Part shown: positions 18,010 through 27,602 of the stretch, in pieces
How positions within the stretch are numbered: position 1 is the first letter of the stretch
Layout of the letters: every line of letters begins with the position of its first letter
Origin: Parabacteroides sp.
Lineage (GTDB): Bacteria; Bacteroidota; Bacteroidia; Bacteroidales; Tannerellaceae
Length of the DNA: 64,000 nucleotides
Assembly (NCBI GenBank): GCA_028689545.1
Contig: JAQVCX010000001.1
Span: 62,001-126,000 of the forward strand
Direction of reading: 5' to 3'
The notes under the pieces: model-generated
Database searches by the model: none
Seen by the model: only the letters and a program-made list of their open reading frames with translations
What the model was told of the DNA's origin: nothing
Program-made: the position numbers and the translations under genes

Positions 18010-21000
18010 TTAGAAATTGACTTCCACTCCAAAGCTGAAAGTACGCATGGGCGGTGTCTCGCAGAATACCTCGCCAGATACGGGCACTTCCGGGTCGTAT
18101 TGGTTCCATCTCGCCCACGTCAGTAAGTTACTTCCGGAGAAGTACACCCGTACTTTTTCCAGCATCGCCTTGTCGGTCCAGTTGTGGGGTAAGGTGATTC
18201 CAAACGTAAGGTTCTTCAACCGTAAATGATCCGTGCTATGTACGAAGCGGGAAGAGCCGCCGCTTACCTTGTCGGAACGTCCCAGCACGAAACGGGGAAT
18301 ATCGGTGATGTCGCCGGGCTTTTGCCAGCGGTCTAAGGCGTAGACCGGTAAGTTACGGTTTCCTTCGCTAGCTCCATCGGTCTCGATATACGTACCTGTC
18401 TTATCGAAGGAGTAGCCGCCCAATGAGTAGGTGAAGGTGAAGCCCAGGTCGAACCATTTATAAGAAAGGAGGTTGGTAAGGCCACCGGCAATCGTTGGAT
18501 CGGCGTGTTTGTAGGGTGTGGTCTGTGCCTCGTTCACGTTGTTGGTCAAGGTACGGTCTAGGTTGCCGTTCTCATCCTCCGTGTTCTTGTAATAGAGCGC
18601 GTCGCCGTTCGAGGGATCTACCCCGGCAAACTCTTTTACGTAGAAGGTATTGAAAGGCAGTCCCACTTTCCGGATAAACCAGTTTCCTTCCACTACTTGG
18701 TCTAGCTCCCCGTCGAGGGCGACGATCTTGTTCTTATTGTGCGTAAGGTTCAATACCGTAGTCCAGTTGAAGTCGGCGTTGGAGATATTGAGGGAACGTA
18801 CTTCCAGCTCGAATCCTTTGTTGTTCAGTTGGCCTAGGTTACCCAGGTAATTCAGGAAACCCGTGGTGGCGCTGATCGGACGGTTGTAAAGCAAGTCCTT
18901 GGTATCGCGGTTGTAGTATTCCAGCGTGACGAAGATACGGTCTATAAACGCCAAGTCTACGCCGATGTTCATATTATAGTTCTTCTCCCATTTCAGGTTC
19001 GGATTGGCTTGCGTGCTCTCGTACGAACCGGGATTATCCATATAATTCTTTCCATAGCTATACAATCCCATATAGCCATAGTACGAACCCGGTTGGTTAC
19101 CGTTCACGCCATAAGAGGCCCGGATCTTGGCATCGCTCAATACCGGTTTGATGCCTTGCATGAAGGCTTCGTCTCCCAGATGCCACATACCGGAAACCGA
19201 CCAGAAGTTGCCCCATCGGTGCTCGGGCGCTAACCGGGAGCTACCGTCGCGGCGGAAACTGGCGGCTATATAATACCGATTGTCGTAATCGTAATTCGCG
19301 CGGGTCAAGTAAGAGAGCAAGCGATAGTTTTGCGTGGAAGAGACGAAACTGTTCAATACCGCCGCGTTATCCGGCTCGAACAACTGGTCGGTAGGCATCT
19401 TGCTTTTCTCGCCGGAAGCCTTGTCGGTCTGGAAGCTCTCGGCCTCGTAAGCGGCTAATACGTCCAGATGGTGCTTGTCCGCGAATGTCTTCACGTAGTT
19501 CAAGGAGGTAGACGAGATCAGTTTCCCGTATTCCATAAAACCCTTGGACGATTGGGCGTCGCTTCCGCTCTTAGGCCCGGCTCCACTTAAGGCGTTGAAA
19601 TAGCGGGCATCCTTTTGCATACTATAATCGTAGCTGAGGACCTCTTTCAGCTTCAGCCCGTCGATAATCTCTACCGCCGCGTGCGCCGTGCCGAATATAC
19701 GGGTCATGCGGACCCGGTTGTAGTCGGTACGCATATCCCGCAAGGGATTCACGGTAGAGCCGGGATACGTATTGGCATACGATCCGTCTTCATTAAATAC
19801 CGGATAAGACGGAGGCGTGGCCACCGCTATGCAATAAAACGGGTTGATGCTGGAAGTACGCTCCTCGTTCATCTCCTGGTTGATTTGCGAGAACATGATG
19901 TTCGCTCCGGCCTCTCCTCGTTTACCTATCTTTTGCTGTAAGTTGAAACGCCCCGAATAGCGTTCCATGGAAGAGTTTTCCACCAAGCCCTCTTGCTTCT
20001 GGTATCCCAGGGAGCTATAGATCGTCGTGTTTTCGGATCCTCCCGAGATGGAAGCCTCGTAGTTCTGGTGTACGGCACGTCTTAGCAAGACATCTTTCCA
20101 ATCCGTATATCCCAACGCGGGCACGGAGGTGTAGGCCCCGATATTGGCGTTGGCGTATTCCTCGGGGGTCTGGGTGAAAGAGCTGGGATCGTGGGCGATC
20201 TGGTTTTGCGCGTAGTTGGTCAGTCCTTCGTATAGCAGCTCCTTGCGTTGCTCGCCATTGAGGGTAGGACGGAAGTCTACCGCAGCGTCCGAGAAACCGG
20301 CGCTGGCGTTTAGGGTAACCCGTGTACGCCCCTTCGATCCTTGTTTGGTGGTGATCAGGATAACGCCGTTGGCGGCACGCGAACCATAGAGGGAAGCCGC
20401 GGCCGCGTCCTTGATCACCGTGATGTTCTCGATGTCAGAAGGATTGATGGTACTCATGATGTTCGTCTTGGCGTTGTTCATATACGACGCTTCCGAGCCG
20501 CTTCCGGTGCTAAGGCTTCCGGAGGTGACGGGTACACCGTCGATAACGAACAAAGGCTCGTTCGAGGCGTTGAACGAACCCATACCCCGGATACGGATCG
20601 AGGCGTTGGCACCTGGCTGTCCGGAGCTTCCCGTGATGCTTACGCCGGAGGTCATACCTTGCAGCTTCTGTTCTACGGAGATAACCGGCATCTCTTTCAG
20701 CAGATCGGCTCGTAGTGTATTGGCCGATCCCGTGAAGGAGGAACGGGAATAATTACCGTAGCCGGTCACTACCACCTCGTCTAGGTTCATGGCCTCAGAC
20801 TCCAGCTCCACGGTCAGGGTGTTGTCTTTCGGGACGGGTACTTGCTTTTGTCTCATGCCAATGTAATCGACGATAATGAATTTGGCGTCAGGCTCAACCT
20901 CTAGCTTGAAATGCCCGTCTAGATCGGTCTCCGCTCCCGACAAACTACCCTTCACGATAACGGTAGCCCCGATCAAGGGCTCCTTATCATCCAGGGAAAT

Positions 21001-21096
21001 GACAGTCCCTTCTATAAGCCTTTTTTGGGCATGAGCCACTCCGGGCAATAGGAGTAGGCACAGGAATAGTATGCCCCATACATTTACATTTCTCAT
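18010..21096 (-). CDS. SusC-like TonB-dependent receptor (pair 2)
   Basis: A 1,028-residue outer-membrane TonB-dependent channel of the SusC/RagA family. The signal peptide ends near GVAHA (about 23). A carboxypeptidase-regulatory-like domain (about 26-105, IEGTVISLDDKEPLIGATVI) leads into the plug with the family hallmark LYGSRAANGVILITTKQG. The last strand ends in FGVEVNF. Unlike the receptors of loci 1 and 3 it has no STN domain, which fits the absence of a FecR/sigma pair beside it. It is followed after 40 bp by its susD. Base composition is visibly richer in G+C than locus 1, but this alone does not show transfer. Confidence 0.96.
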   Translation of the reverse strand: MRNVNVWGILFLCLLLLPGVAHAQKRLIEGTVISLDDKEPLIGATVIVKGSLSGAETDLDGHFKLEVEPDAKFIIVDYIGMRQKQVPVPKDNTLTVELESEAMNLDEVVVTGYGNYSRSSFTGSANTLRADLLKEMPVISVEQKLQGMTSGVSITGSSGQPGANASIRIRGMGSFNASNEPLFVIDGVPVTSGSLSTGSGSEASYMNNAKTNIMSTINPSDIENITVIKDAAAASLYGSRAANGVILITTKQGSKGRTRVTLNASAGFSDAAVDFRPTLNGEQRKELLYEGLTNYAQNQIAHDPSSFTQTPEEYANANIGAYTSVPALGYTDWKDVLLRRAVHQNYEASISGGSENTTIYSSLGYQKQEGLVENSSMERYSGRFNLQQKIGKRGEAGANIMFSQINQEMNEERTSSINPFYCIAVATPPSYPVFNEDGSYANTYPGSTVNPLRDMRTDYNRVRMTRIFGTAHAAVEIIDGLKLKEVLSYDYSMQKDARYFNALSGAGPKSGSDAQSSKGFMEYGKLISSTSLNYVKTFADKHHLDVLAAYEAESFQTDKASGEKSKMPTDQLFEPDNAAVLNSFVSSTQNYRLLSYLTRANYDYDNRYYIAASFRRDGSSRLAPEHRWGNFWSVSGMWHLGDEAFMQGIKPVLSDAKIRASYGVNGNQPGSYYGYMGLYSYGKNYMDNPGSYESTQANPNLKWEKNYNMNIGVDLAFIDRIFVTLEYYNRDTKDLLYNRPISATTGFLNYLGNLGQLNNKGFELEVRSLNISNADFNWTTVLNLTHNKNKIVALDGELDQVVEGNWFIRKVGLPFNTFYVKEFAGVDPSNGDALYYKNTEDENGNLDRTLTNNVNEAQTTPYKHADPTIAGGLTNLLSYKWFDLGFTFTYSLGGYSFDKTGTYIETDGASEGNRNLPVYALDRWQKPGDITDIPRFVLGRSDKVSGGSSRFVHSTDHLRLKNLTFGITLPHNWTDKAMLEKVRVYFSGSNLLTWARWNQYDPEVPVSGEVFCETPPMRTFSFGVEVNF

Positions 21097-21401
21097 TTCT
21101 TTTTGTTTAAAAACGTCTTATTAATACTTAAATGTACTTGTATAGGAGAGAAAACCGTGCCAGATATGCTAGGATCGCCCTGTTATCGTATAATCATTTT
21201 CTCATGAGTTCATTACAAAAAGCGATAGAACGGCCTCGGAAGACGGGTTGTGTATTATTTCCTCATTTATTGGGTATTTATTCCACGTTATGCGCTAGGC
21301 GAAGGCTCGTGCAATAGAAATATTAGCGCTACACCCTAAGGTTAGGGTGTGTCTGCGTCCGGGTTTATTCGATGAGACACACCCTCGATCGGCTTGTTCT
21401 C
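21097..21401. other. Gap between bioD 3' end and the susC start
   Basis: A 305-bp stretch without a credible gene. It must hold the promoter of the minus-strand SusC gene (pair 2), but no clear TAnnTTTG element is seen there. The low-coordinate half is A+T-rich; the high-coordinate half holds the hairpin at 21344-21385, beyond the bioD stop. Confidence 0.6.
21344..21385. terminator. Hairpin beyond bioD
   Basis: AGGGTGTGTCT and AGACACACCCT form an 11-bp stem with a 20-nt loop. ACACCCTAAGGTTAGGGTGT offers a competing short hairpin at its left side. The stem sequence is the same as in the terminator at 16413-16473. There is no clear T tract, so termination is likely but not certain. Confidence 0.55.
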
Positions 21402-22082
21402 TTATAATAAGGAATGTATATCGGGAAGCTCCTCGCTTTCCTCTTTCATTTCCGGAAGGAGGATCAAGGGGATCTCCGGGAATTTGGCCGTTAGATACTC
21501 CAAGGTATTCGCCTCGATCAGCGGGTCGATGCTTGGATATTGGTTATAGACGATGGCTTTTACCTCGATGCCATACCGTTCGCAAGCGTACAGGCTCAGT
21601 AAAGTATGGTTGATGCTCCCCAGCTTGCCGGACGTGACGAGTATCAAGGGATACGCCTGCTGCTTCACGTAATCGATCGTAAGGGATTCCATGTCGTTCG
21701 GAACCATCAGTCCTCCGGCTCCTTCCAGCAATACATACTCGTAGGTCTCTCGCAATCGCCGGGTAGCTTGGGTGATCGTGCCCAGCTCGATGCTTCGCCC
21801 ATCTTTCGCCGCCGCCATATGGGGGGAGCAGGGATAGGTGAATACATAGGGGCAGGTCAGCCCCCGCGTGTCCTCGTCGGTAAAGGGGATTCCTTGGATC
21901 TGGCGGTGTGCCTCGATATCCTCCGATATGCGCTCGCACCCGGTCTGGACCATCTTCTGGGTGATCACTTTCTTTCCTGCTTTCGCCAAAGCCTTGGCGA
22001 TCATTCCGGTGGCTACGGTCTTTCCGACGTTCGTGTCTATACCGGAGATAAATAACACGGTTCCTTTCGTTTGATTCTTCAT
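21402..22082 (-). CDS. bioD: Dethiobiotin synthetase
   Basis: A 226-residue ATP-dependent carboxylase that closes the ureido ring of dethiobiotin from 7,8-diaminopelargonic acid and CO2, the penultimate step of biotin synthesis. The P-loop is at the N-terminus (ISGIDTNVGKTVATGMIAKA). KMVQTGC follows in the substrate loop and LLEGAGGLMVP is the conserved strand-loop of the family. It is the last gene of the biotin run, separated from bioC by 219 bp that hold a palindromic array; whether it is read from the same transcript depends on what the array does. Confidence 0.95.
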   Translation of the reverse strand: MKNQTKGTVLFISGIDTNVGKTVATGMIAKALAKAGKKVITQKMVQTGCERISEDIEAHRQIQGIPFTDEDTRGLTCPYVFTYPCSPHMAAAKDGRSIELGTITQATRRLRETYEYVLLEGAGGLMVPNDMESLTIDYVKQQAYPLILVTSGKLGSINHTLLSLYACERYGIEVKAIVYNQYPSIDPLIEANTLEYLTAKFPEIPLILLPEMKEESEELPDIHSLL

Positions 22083-22161
22083 TGTCTTGCTCTTAATATA
22101 CTTGTTTGTTTAATTTCTTTTCTCTATTGATTTTAGTACTTTCCTACGGTACATTTATCTT

Positions 22162-22287
22162 CTTCCTCTAATGGTATTAATCTTTTCACCTAGGTGAAAA
22201 GATCGTATCACGGAGGTGAAGAGATCGTTTCACCTAGGTGAAGAGATCATATCACCTAGGTGAAAAGATCAGTAGCATTAGAGGAAG
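22162..22287. repeat. Palindromic array A: four 22-bp units inside a 12-bp inverted repeat
   Basis: Units start at 22183, 22205, 22227 and 22249. Each reads four variable bases, CACCTAGGTG (CACGGAGGTG in unit 2), four variable bases, GATC. The whole array is bracketed by CTTCCTCTAATG (22162-22173) and CATTAGAGGAAG (22276-22287), an exact inverted repeat. It lies between bioC and bioD and can form one large or several small hairpins. A relative of the same unit count lies at 41867-41954. Confidence 0.92.
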
Positions 22288-22301
22288 GAGCTACTTTATC
22301 C

Positions 22302-23075
22302 TTACTTTTTATATAGTAAGAGATAGGACGGGCGATAAGTTAATAAGACTCCGCCATCCGCCGAGGGAAATCTCTCTTGATAATCCCGGCAGAAACGTTC
22401 TTGTTTCCCTCGTGTCCAGACACAAGAGGTGTTGGCCGTGACGCCCGTGTACTTTAGATGTCTCAGCACCTCCAGCGGATTCCGGAAGGTCAAGGCGATG
22501 CGTCCTTCCTCTTCATGTACGATGTGGAAATCGGCGGACAGCCACTCCCTCAATTGCCCGGTGGTAGGATAGGTGAGCCCTTCTCCGGTCAGCTCCTTGA
22601 TCTCGTGCAGGTTGTCTGGCGTGAAGGTATTGAAAGCTAGCACGCCCCCTGGCGATAGGAGAGACGATAGCTTATGGAGGAAGCGCGGAAGGTCTTTCAT
22701 CCATTGCAGGGCGGAAGCCGAGGCTATCAAGTCGAACGTGCCGGGGAACACCATTCGCTCGGCATCACCGGGCAGGAATAGAGGAGGGGCGGAAGGGAAC
22801 AACTCCTCGATGGCGCTTTGCCAAGTCTCACAGAGATCGTTGAGTACCCATTCCTCGATCTGGCATTCTTGTTTCAGCAAACGGGTGAATCCGCCGCTTC
22901 CGCAACCTATTTCCAGCACCCTGCGGAAATGGGAGGAGGTGTATGCGGTCAGTAGCTGTACCAGATGGGCGCATATCCGCTTCTGGGCTTCGGCGTGATC
23001 GTCGTAGGTACTCGCCGCTTGGCTGAAACGTCGGCGGATGCGTTCTTGCTCGATTACTTCCATAGTTCGTTCCAT
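22302..23075 (-). CDS. bioC: Malonyl-ACP O-methyltransferase
   Basis: A SAM-dependent methyltransferase of about 253-257 residues that masks the free carboxyl of malonyl thioester so that fatty acid synthesis can build the pimeloyl chain. The SAM-binding motif is VLEIGCGSGGFTRLL. The N-terminal RRRFSQAASTYDDHAEAQKR is typical of BioC. The gene overlaps bioG by 22 bp if the ATG at 23075 is used, or by 10 bp from the alternative ATG at 23063; no ribosome-binding site decides between them. Adjacent bioG supports the BioC-BioG version of pimeloyl-ACP synthesis. Confidence 0.93.
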   Translation of the reverse strand: MERTMEVIEQERIRRRFSQAASTYDDHAEAQKRICAHLVQLLTAYTSSHFRRVLEIGCGSGGFTRLLKQECQIEEWVLNDLCETWQSAIEELFPSAPPLFLPGDAERMVFPGTFDLIASASALQWMKDLPRFLHKLSSLLSPGGVLAFNTFTPDNLHEIKELTGEGLTYPTTGQLREWLSADFHIVHEEEGRIALTFRNPLEVLRHLKYTGVTANTSCVWTRGKQERFCRDYQERFPSADGGVLLTYRPSYLLLYKK

Positions 23076-23728
23076 GCTTGATAGTGGTAAAAAGGAAGAT
23101 GAGGTGCCTTGATCTCTTGGATGGGGCAGTGGCCTTGCCAGTAGTTCCGGAGGTTGATTGCCGGGAAGATCTTATCTTCGGTGGATAGGATGGCTTGATC
23201 CCAAAAGGCGGATATACGCGGATCGGCCGGTTCGGGCTTTTCCGGGAGGATCTGGTTGTATAGAGACTCCAGTTCCTCCTTGATCTCCTCTAGCGGACGT
23301 GATGGGAGTTCGGAATAGCGGTTGAACGTCTCCTTATCTCCGCACATCCTGCGGTTAAAGCGGCGCATGCCTTCCTCGCTGATATGGCTGAGGGTTCCCT
23401 CGAAGATAGCGGTGGGGATGCCTAGCGTATCGTGAATGGGGAAAGGGGTGCCGTTAAGGGCGGTCGTCGTGGTAAAGGATCGTTTGCCAGCCCAAAGATG
23501 GGTGGCTACCCATACGCCTAACGACCAAGCGATGAGATGCACCTCCTTATAAGGGGCGAATGTCTCTTCGAACGCGAGCGTCCTGTAATCGTAGGCGATC
23601 CATAAGTCTGTCTGCCCCGGCACTTCCAGATGGCGGAAAAGCTCCGGCGGGGTGGACCAGCCGGCGAGGCAGAGGATCAGACGAGGAGATCGCTTGTCTA
23701 TTATCTTATCTATATACATACTATCCAT
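23054..23728 (-). CDS. bioG: Pimeloyl-ACP methyl ester esterase BioG
   Basis: A 224-residue alpha/beta hydrolase (DUF452/BioG) that removes the methyl group from pimeloyl-ACP methyl ester and so releases the chain for BioF. It replaces the BioH of enterobacteria. Visible features are LCLAGWSTPPELF near the start (oxyanion region) and the nucleophile elbow IAWSLGVWVA (serine about residue 70). The C-terminal APHLPFYHYQAW holds candidate catalytic histidines. The neighbouring bioC and bioF make the assignment firm. The start could also be the internal Met at residue 4. Confidence 0.9.
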   Translation of the reverse strand: MDSMYIDKIIDKRSPRLILCLAGWSTPPELFRHLEVPGQTDLWIAYDYRTLAFEETFAPYKEVHLIAWSLGVWVATHLWAGKRSFTTTTALNGTPFPIHDTLGIPTAIFEGTLSHISEEGMRRFNRRMCGDKETFNRYSELPSRPLEEIKEELESLYNQILPEKPEPADPRISAFWDQAILSTEDKIFPAINLRNYWQGHCPIQEIKAPHLPFYHYQAWNELWK

Positions 23729-23734
23729 TCATTT

Positions 23735-23794
23735 TATATATGTACTATCTATTCAGTTATCTGTCCGGTTATCTATCCGGTTATCTATCCAGGG
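23735..23794. repeat. Short tandem CCGGTTATCTAT repeat
   Basis: Three to four imperfect 12-bp copies (GGTTATCTATCC words) run directly into the 96-bp inverted-repeat element at 23795. The stretch lies just upstream of the bioG start. Confidence 0.75.
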
Positions 23795-23890
23795 TTGTAG
23801 AGACGGGGCGTGCCCCGTCTCATCCCCTCAAAATAGTAATTTAAGAATACTATCAGTCGGTGGGAGACGGGGCACGCCCCGTCTCTACAA
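23795..23890. repeat. 96-bp inverted-repeat element, copy 1
   Basis: Left end TTGTAGAGACGGGGCGTGCC, right end its near-complement finishing CCCGTCTCTACAA. Each 28-bp end is itself a palindrome (GAGACGGGGCGTGCCCCGTCTC). The core holds TAGTAATTTAAGAATACTA. Copy 1 has the core in the opposite orientation to copies 2 and 3. The bioF stop codon (23853-23855) lies in its core. Confidence 0.95.
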
Positions 23891-25016
23891 TTAGCCGGTT
23901 TATATCTTCCTTACTAATGTTTGCCGTAAGGGAGAAGCGGATGCGGGAGGTGCCTTGGGGCACCGTAGGCGGGCGAACCGGGAGGCAATAGAAGCCTTTC
24001 CGTTGCAACTCTTCCGCTTTCCGTACGCAATCCGCGCTATCGCCTACGATGAAGGGGATGATATGGCTTTGGCTGATCTCGCCGCCTTTGCCCGTTAGAG
24101 CCTCCGCCAGTAGCCGGCTATCCGCCAGCAGATTCTCCCGTTCCTTCGTGAGCGAGGGGAGTTTCTCCCAGATGAAGGAAGTCCACGCGATCTGGAACGG
24201 CGGTAGGGCGGTACTGAATATGAGCGGGCGCATCGTATTGACCAGGTATTCCCGTATCGTATGGGAGCAAACCAGATAGGCCCCCATCGAAGCCAACGCC
24301 TTGCCGAAAGTGCCTACCAATAGATCGATCTCTTGGATACAGCTTTGCTCCTCGGCGATACCTAGCCCCGTCTTTCCACGGGCACCGATGGCGTGAGCCT
24401 CGTCTACGTACAATAGAATATGGGGGTATTGCCTCTTGATAGCTACTAGGCGGTTTAAGTCCGCCACATCCCCGTCCATGCTGAATACGCTTTCGGTCAG
24501 GATGATGATCGTCTCGTATTGGCTGGCGTTCTTCTGTACGAGGCGTTCCAACTGGTCATAGTCGTTATGACGATAGCGGAGGAAAGGGGAGCCACTCAAT
24601 AAGATGCCATCGATGAGGCTGGCGTGCACCAGCTTATCGGCGAGTAATAAGGTCTGCTTATCGGCCAAGGCCGGGAGGATTCCGGTGTTGGCATGATAGC
24701 CGCTATTGAAGACCAACGCGGCTTCCCGGTCGAAGGAGCGGGCGATCTGTTTCTCTAGTTTCGTATATACGGAGAAATTGCCCGTCAGCAGGCGGGATGA
24801 GGAGGAAGAGTAGGGATAGAAGCGTCCTTGTATGGATGCTTGAAACTCCTCTTGCAAATCCTGCCGGCTGGCCAGTCCCAGGTAATCGTTGGAAGAGAGA
24901 TTCAGCATACGCGTTCCCTCTTTCAATACCCACATCCCTTGATGCTCTACTTCCGGTAAATGCCTGAGATTCCCGGAGGCTTGTAAAGCCGTAAGTTGTT
25001 CGTTATATGATTTCAT
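23853..25016 (-). CDS. bioF: 8-amino-7-oxononanoate synthase
   Basis: A 387-residue PLP-dependent enzyme that condenses pimeloyl-ACP with L-alanine. Hallmarks are LNLSSNDYLGL (about 40-50), YVDEAHAIGARG (Asp and His for PLP), and VGTFGKALASMGAYL with the Schiff-base lysine (about residue 238). The family body ends with NISKEDINRLI; the last nine residues, [15 protein letters not shown], and the stop are read from repeat copy 1. The native stop seems to have been replaced by the element. It is followed by bioG after 124 bp, most of which is repeat. Confidence 0.95.
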   Translation of the reverse strand: MKSYNEQLTALQASGNLRHLPEVEHQGMWVLKEGTRMLNLSSNDYLGLASRQDLQEEFQASIQGRFYPYSSSSSRLLTGNFSVYTKLEKQIARSFDREAALVFNSGYHANTGILPALADKQTLLLADKLVHASLIDGILLSGSPFLRYRHNDYDQLERLVQKNASQYETIIILTESVFSMDGDVADLNRLVAIKRQYPHILLYVDEAHAIGARGKTGLGIAEEQSCIQEIDLLVGTFGKALASMGAYLVCSHTIREYLVNTMRPLIFSTALPPFQIAWTSFIWEKLPSLTKERENLLADSRLLAEALTGKGGEISQSHIIPFIVGDSADCVRKAEELQRKGFYCLPVRPPTVPQGTSRIRFSLTANISKEDINRLIVETGRAPSPTD

Positions 25017-25020
25017 CTAT

Positions 25021-25103
25021 TTGTATATTGCCCGGTTTTATCTATTATCCGGTTTTATATGTTACCTAGTTTTATCTATTACCCAGTTGTATCTATTATC
25101 CAG
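25021..25103. repeat. Short tandem TATCTATTAYCCRGTTTTA repeat
   Basis: Four to five imperfect copies of about 18 bp (TTTTATCTATTATCCGG-type words) lie just upstream of the bioF start and run into element copy 2. They share the CCGGTT/TATCTAT words with the tandem repeat beside copy 1. Confidence 0.75.
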
Positions 25104-25199
25104 TTGTAGAGACGGGGCGTGCCCCGTCTCCCGCCGACTGATAGTATTCTTAAGTTACTATTTTGAGGGGATGAGACGGGGCACGCCCCGTCTCTACAA
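25104..25199. repeat. 96-bp inverted-repeat element, copy 2
   Basis: Same ends as copy 1 (TTGTAGAGACGGGGCGTGCC ... CTCTACAA) with the core inverted (GACTGATAGTATTCTTAAG). It fills the gap between bioA (stop at 25209-25211) and bioF. Confidence 0.95.
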
Positions 25200-25208
25200 C
25201 TAGATATG

Positions 25209-26489
25209 TTAGTTATGCGTTAATACTCTCAATAATCCGGAGGTTAGTTTGGATAGCTCGTTCGTGGAGATGACGAAAGGAGGCATGAGGTAAACCAGCC
25301 GTCCGAACGGGCGCACCCATATCCCTTCCTCTACGAAGCGGCGTTGCAATACCGCCATATCCACCGGATGTTTCATCTCGATAACCCCGATCGCCCCCAG
25401 CACCCGTACCTCCGCTACCTCGGGCAGCTCGGCGGCTGGTGCCAGTTCCGTCCGCAATTGCTCCTCTATACGCTTCACGTTCTCCTGCCAATGGCTGGCG
25501 ATCAATAAAGAGACGGAGGCCGACGCAATGGCGCATGCCAAGGGATTCCCCATAAACGTAGGCCCGTGCATAAAGCATCCCGCCTCGCCGGAACAGATCG
25601 TGTCGGCTATCGGCTTCGTCGTGATGGTGGCGGAAAGTGTAAGATAACCACCCGTCAAGGCCTTTCCGATACACATGATATCGGGCTCTACCCCGGCGTG
25701 TTCCCAGGCGAACAACTTTCCGGTACGCCCGAAGCCGGTCGCTATCTCGTCGAATATCAATAAGACGTTATACTGGTCGCAAAGTTCCCGGGCACGAACG
25801 AGGAACGTGGGGGAATAGAAATACATGCCCCCGGCCCCCTGCACGACCGGCTCCAAGATCAAGGCGGCGATCTTGTCGGCGTGCCGTTCTAACAGATCCC
25901 GCAAGGGAGCCATGGCCTCCTCTCTCCATTCCTCGCCGAACCGTACCGGAGGTTGAGGCAGGAAGTATTGGATGGGGAGGCTTCCCGAGAAGATCCCGTG
26001 CATGCCCGTCACCGGGTCGCATACCGACATGGCGTGCCAAGTATCTCCGTGATAGCCGCTACGGATCGTGGCGAAGGCATGTTTTCCCGGTATGCCTTTG
26101 GACTGCCAATACTGGATCGCCATCTTTAAGGCTACCTCCACGGCTACCGAGCCACTATCCGCTAGGAATATCTTTTCCATGGAAGGAGGAAGTAGCGGCA
26201 GTAATTTAGCGGCCAACTCAACGGCCGGCTCGTGCGTGAATCCCCCGAACATGATATGGCTCATCTTATCCAGTTGGGCTTTGGCGGCGGCGTTGAGCAC
26301 CGGATGGTTATAGCCATGGACGGCGGCCCACCAGGAGGACATTCCGTCTATCAGTTCCCTGCCGTCCGCGAGGGTTATCGTAACGCCCTCCGCCTTGGTT
26401 ACCGGATAGACGGGCAGCGGGTCGATGGTCGAGGTGTAGGGATGCCATAGATGATCCCGGTCGTATTGTAAAAGTTCGGTTGTTGTCAT
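25209..26489 (-). CDS. bioA: Adenosylmethionine-8-amino-7-oxononanoate aminotransferase
   Basis: A 426-residue class-III PLP aminotransferase that makes 7,8-diaminopelargonic acid with SAM as amino donor. Seen in order: HLWHPYTS near the start, [52 protein letters not shown] (PLP aspartate), and [15 protein letters not shown] with the lysine. I chose ATG at 26489, whose ATGA overlaps the bioB stop by 4 bp; an in-frame TTG three codons earlier is less likely. This is the only close junction of the biotin run without a repeat element besides bioG-bioC. Confidence 0.96.
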   Translation of the reverse strand: MTTTELLQYDRDHLWHPYTSTIDPLPVYPVTKAEGVTITLADGRELIDGMSSWWAAVHGYNHPVLNAAAKAQLDKMSHIMFGGFTHEPAVELAAKLLPLLPPSMEKIFLADSGSVAVEVALKMAIQYWQSKGIPGKHAFATIRSGYHGDTWHAMSVCDPVTGMHGIFSGSLPIQYFLPQPPVRFGEEWREEAMAPLRDLLERHADKIAALILEPVVQGAGGMYFYSPTFLVRARELCDQYNVLLIFDEIATGFGRTGKLFAWEHAGVEPDIMCIGKALTGGYLTLSATITTKPIADTICSGEAGCFMHGPTFMGNPLACAIASASVSLLIASHWQENVKRIEEQLRTELAPAAELPEVAEVRVLGAIGVIEMKHPVDMAVLQRRFVEEGIWVRPFGRLVYLMPPFVISTNELSKLTSGLLRVLTHN

Positions 26490-27469
26490 TTCTCCCAATC
26501 AGTGTTTTCGGTGAGTGAATAGCCTTCGGAGGTAAACAGGACTTTGTCTTCCTCTACCTTGCTTCCGATGGTCGTTAATAAGTCTCCGATGATAGCGGAG
26601 TTGATCCCGATATAGAGGGATTTCCGTTGCGTGGCCTCGCTAAGCCTAGCCCGTCCGCCGGAGAAACGGAGGAAGGCGTTCGGGTTGATGAGGCGGAAAA
26701 GGGCGATCGTTGTCAGCCATTCCTCCTCTTGTAAGATCTGCGTATGCTCCAAGGGAGTTCCCGGTATCGGTTGTAATAAGTTGAGAGGGATGGATAAGAT
26801 TCCTTCTTTCCGTAAGAAACAAGCCATCTCGATCCGTTCCTTCATCGTCTCGCCCATGCCGATAATACCACCGCAACAGATGCGGAAACCGATCTCACGG
26901 GCGGTATGGATGGTTTCCATCTTCTGCTCGATCGTATGCGTGGAACAGAGCTGGCGAAAATAGGAAGGGGCGGTCTCGATATTGCAGTGATAATTCTCCA
27001 CGCCGCTATCGTAAAGCGATTGGAGTTGGGAGCGGGTGAGCAATCCCATGGAGGCGCAGCATTTGATATCGCTTTGCCGCTTGATTTGGCGGATGGTATC
27101 GGCGATCTGCTCCATTTCTTTATCCGATACTCGCTTGCCGCTAGTCACCAGGGCAAAACGCTGGATGCCCTGCTTCCGGTTGTATACCGCATGATGGACA
27201 CATTCCTTGGCGGGAAGCAGGGGGTATAAGTTCACGAGGGTCTTGTAATGTCCCGACTGCGCGCACCATTTGCAATCCTCGCTGCAATTGCCGCTTTTGG
27301 CGTTGATGATGGAACAAGTGTCGAACTTATTCCCCATGAAATGGCGGGTGACTTGGTGGGCGGCCTCGTAAAGCGCCTCTTTGTCCGGCTGATTCGCCAA
27401 GCTTAAAGCCTGTTCCTCATTCATCTCCCCACCCGCTAGGATGTACTGCTTTGCTTCTTCTATTGTCAT
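26486..27469 (-). CDS. bioB: Biotin synthase (radical SAM)
   Basis: A 327-residue radical SAM enzyme that inserts sulfur into dethiobiotin. The iron-sulfur ligand motif is [20 protein letters not shown] (CxxxCxxC). Other marks are [21 protein letters not shown] and the C-terminal [17 protein letters not shown]. The frame is open back into repeat copy 3, but the residues coded there are repeat-derived; the ATG at 27469 (MTIEEAKQY) is the natural start and is preceded by AGAGAAG. It overlaps bioA by 4 bp. Confidence 0.96.
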   Translation of the reverse strand: MTIEEAKQYILAGGEMNEEQALSLANQPDKEALYEAAHQVTRHFMGNKFDTCSIINAKSGNCSEDCKWCAQSGHYKTLVNLYPLLPAKECVHHAVYNRKQGIQRFALVTSGKRVSDKEMEQIADTIRQIKRQSDIKCCASMGLLTRSQLQSLYDSGVENYHCNIETAPSYFRQLCSTHTIEQKMETIHTAREIGFRICCGGIIGMGETMKERIEMACFLRKEGILSIPLNLLQPIPGTPLEHTQILQEEEWLTTIALFRLINPNAFLRFSGGRARLSEATQRKSLYIGINSAIIGDLLTTIGSKVEEDKVLFTSEGYSLTENTDWEK

Positions 27470-27506
27470 CTTCTCTAATTTGATAGTTTTACGTATATAT
27501 ACCCGG

Positions 27507-27602
27507 TTGTAGAGACGGGGCGTGCCCCGTCTCCCATCGACTGATAGTATTCTTAAATTACTATTTTGAGGGGATGAGACGGGGCACGCCCCGTCTCTAC
27601 AA
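27507..27602. repeat. 96-bp inverted-repeat element, copy 3
   Basis: Same orientation as copy 2. The complementarity extends to CCGG on both sides (27503-27606). It lies between the small unknown gene, whose stop codon (27553-27555) it contains, and bioB, which starts 38 bp further on. Confidence 0.95.

Noticed and set aside
18010..21096. Horizontal transfer of the second SusC/SusD pair because of higher G+C
   Set aside because: The adjacent biotin genes have a similar composition, so the difference looks regional and no mobile gene or att site is near.
23795..23890. Insertion sequence
   Set aside because: The element is 96 bp with no coding capacity, no transposase and no obvious target duplication, so it is recorded as a repeat.
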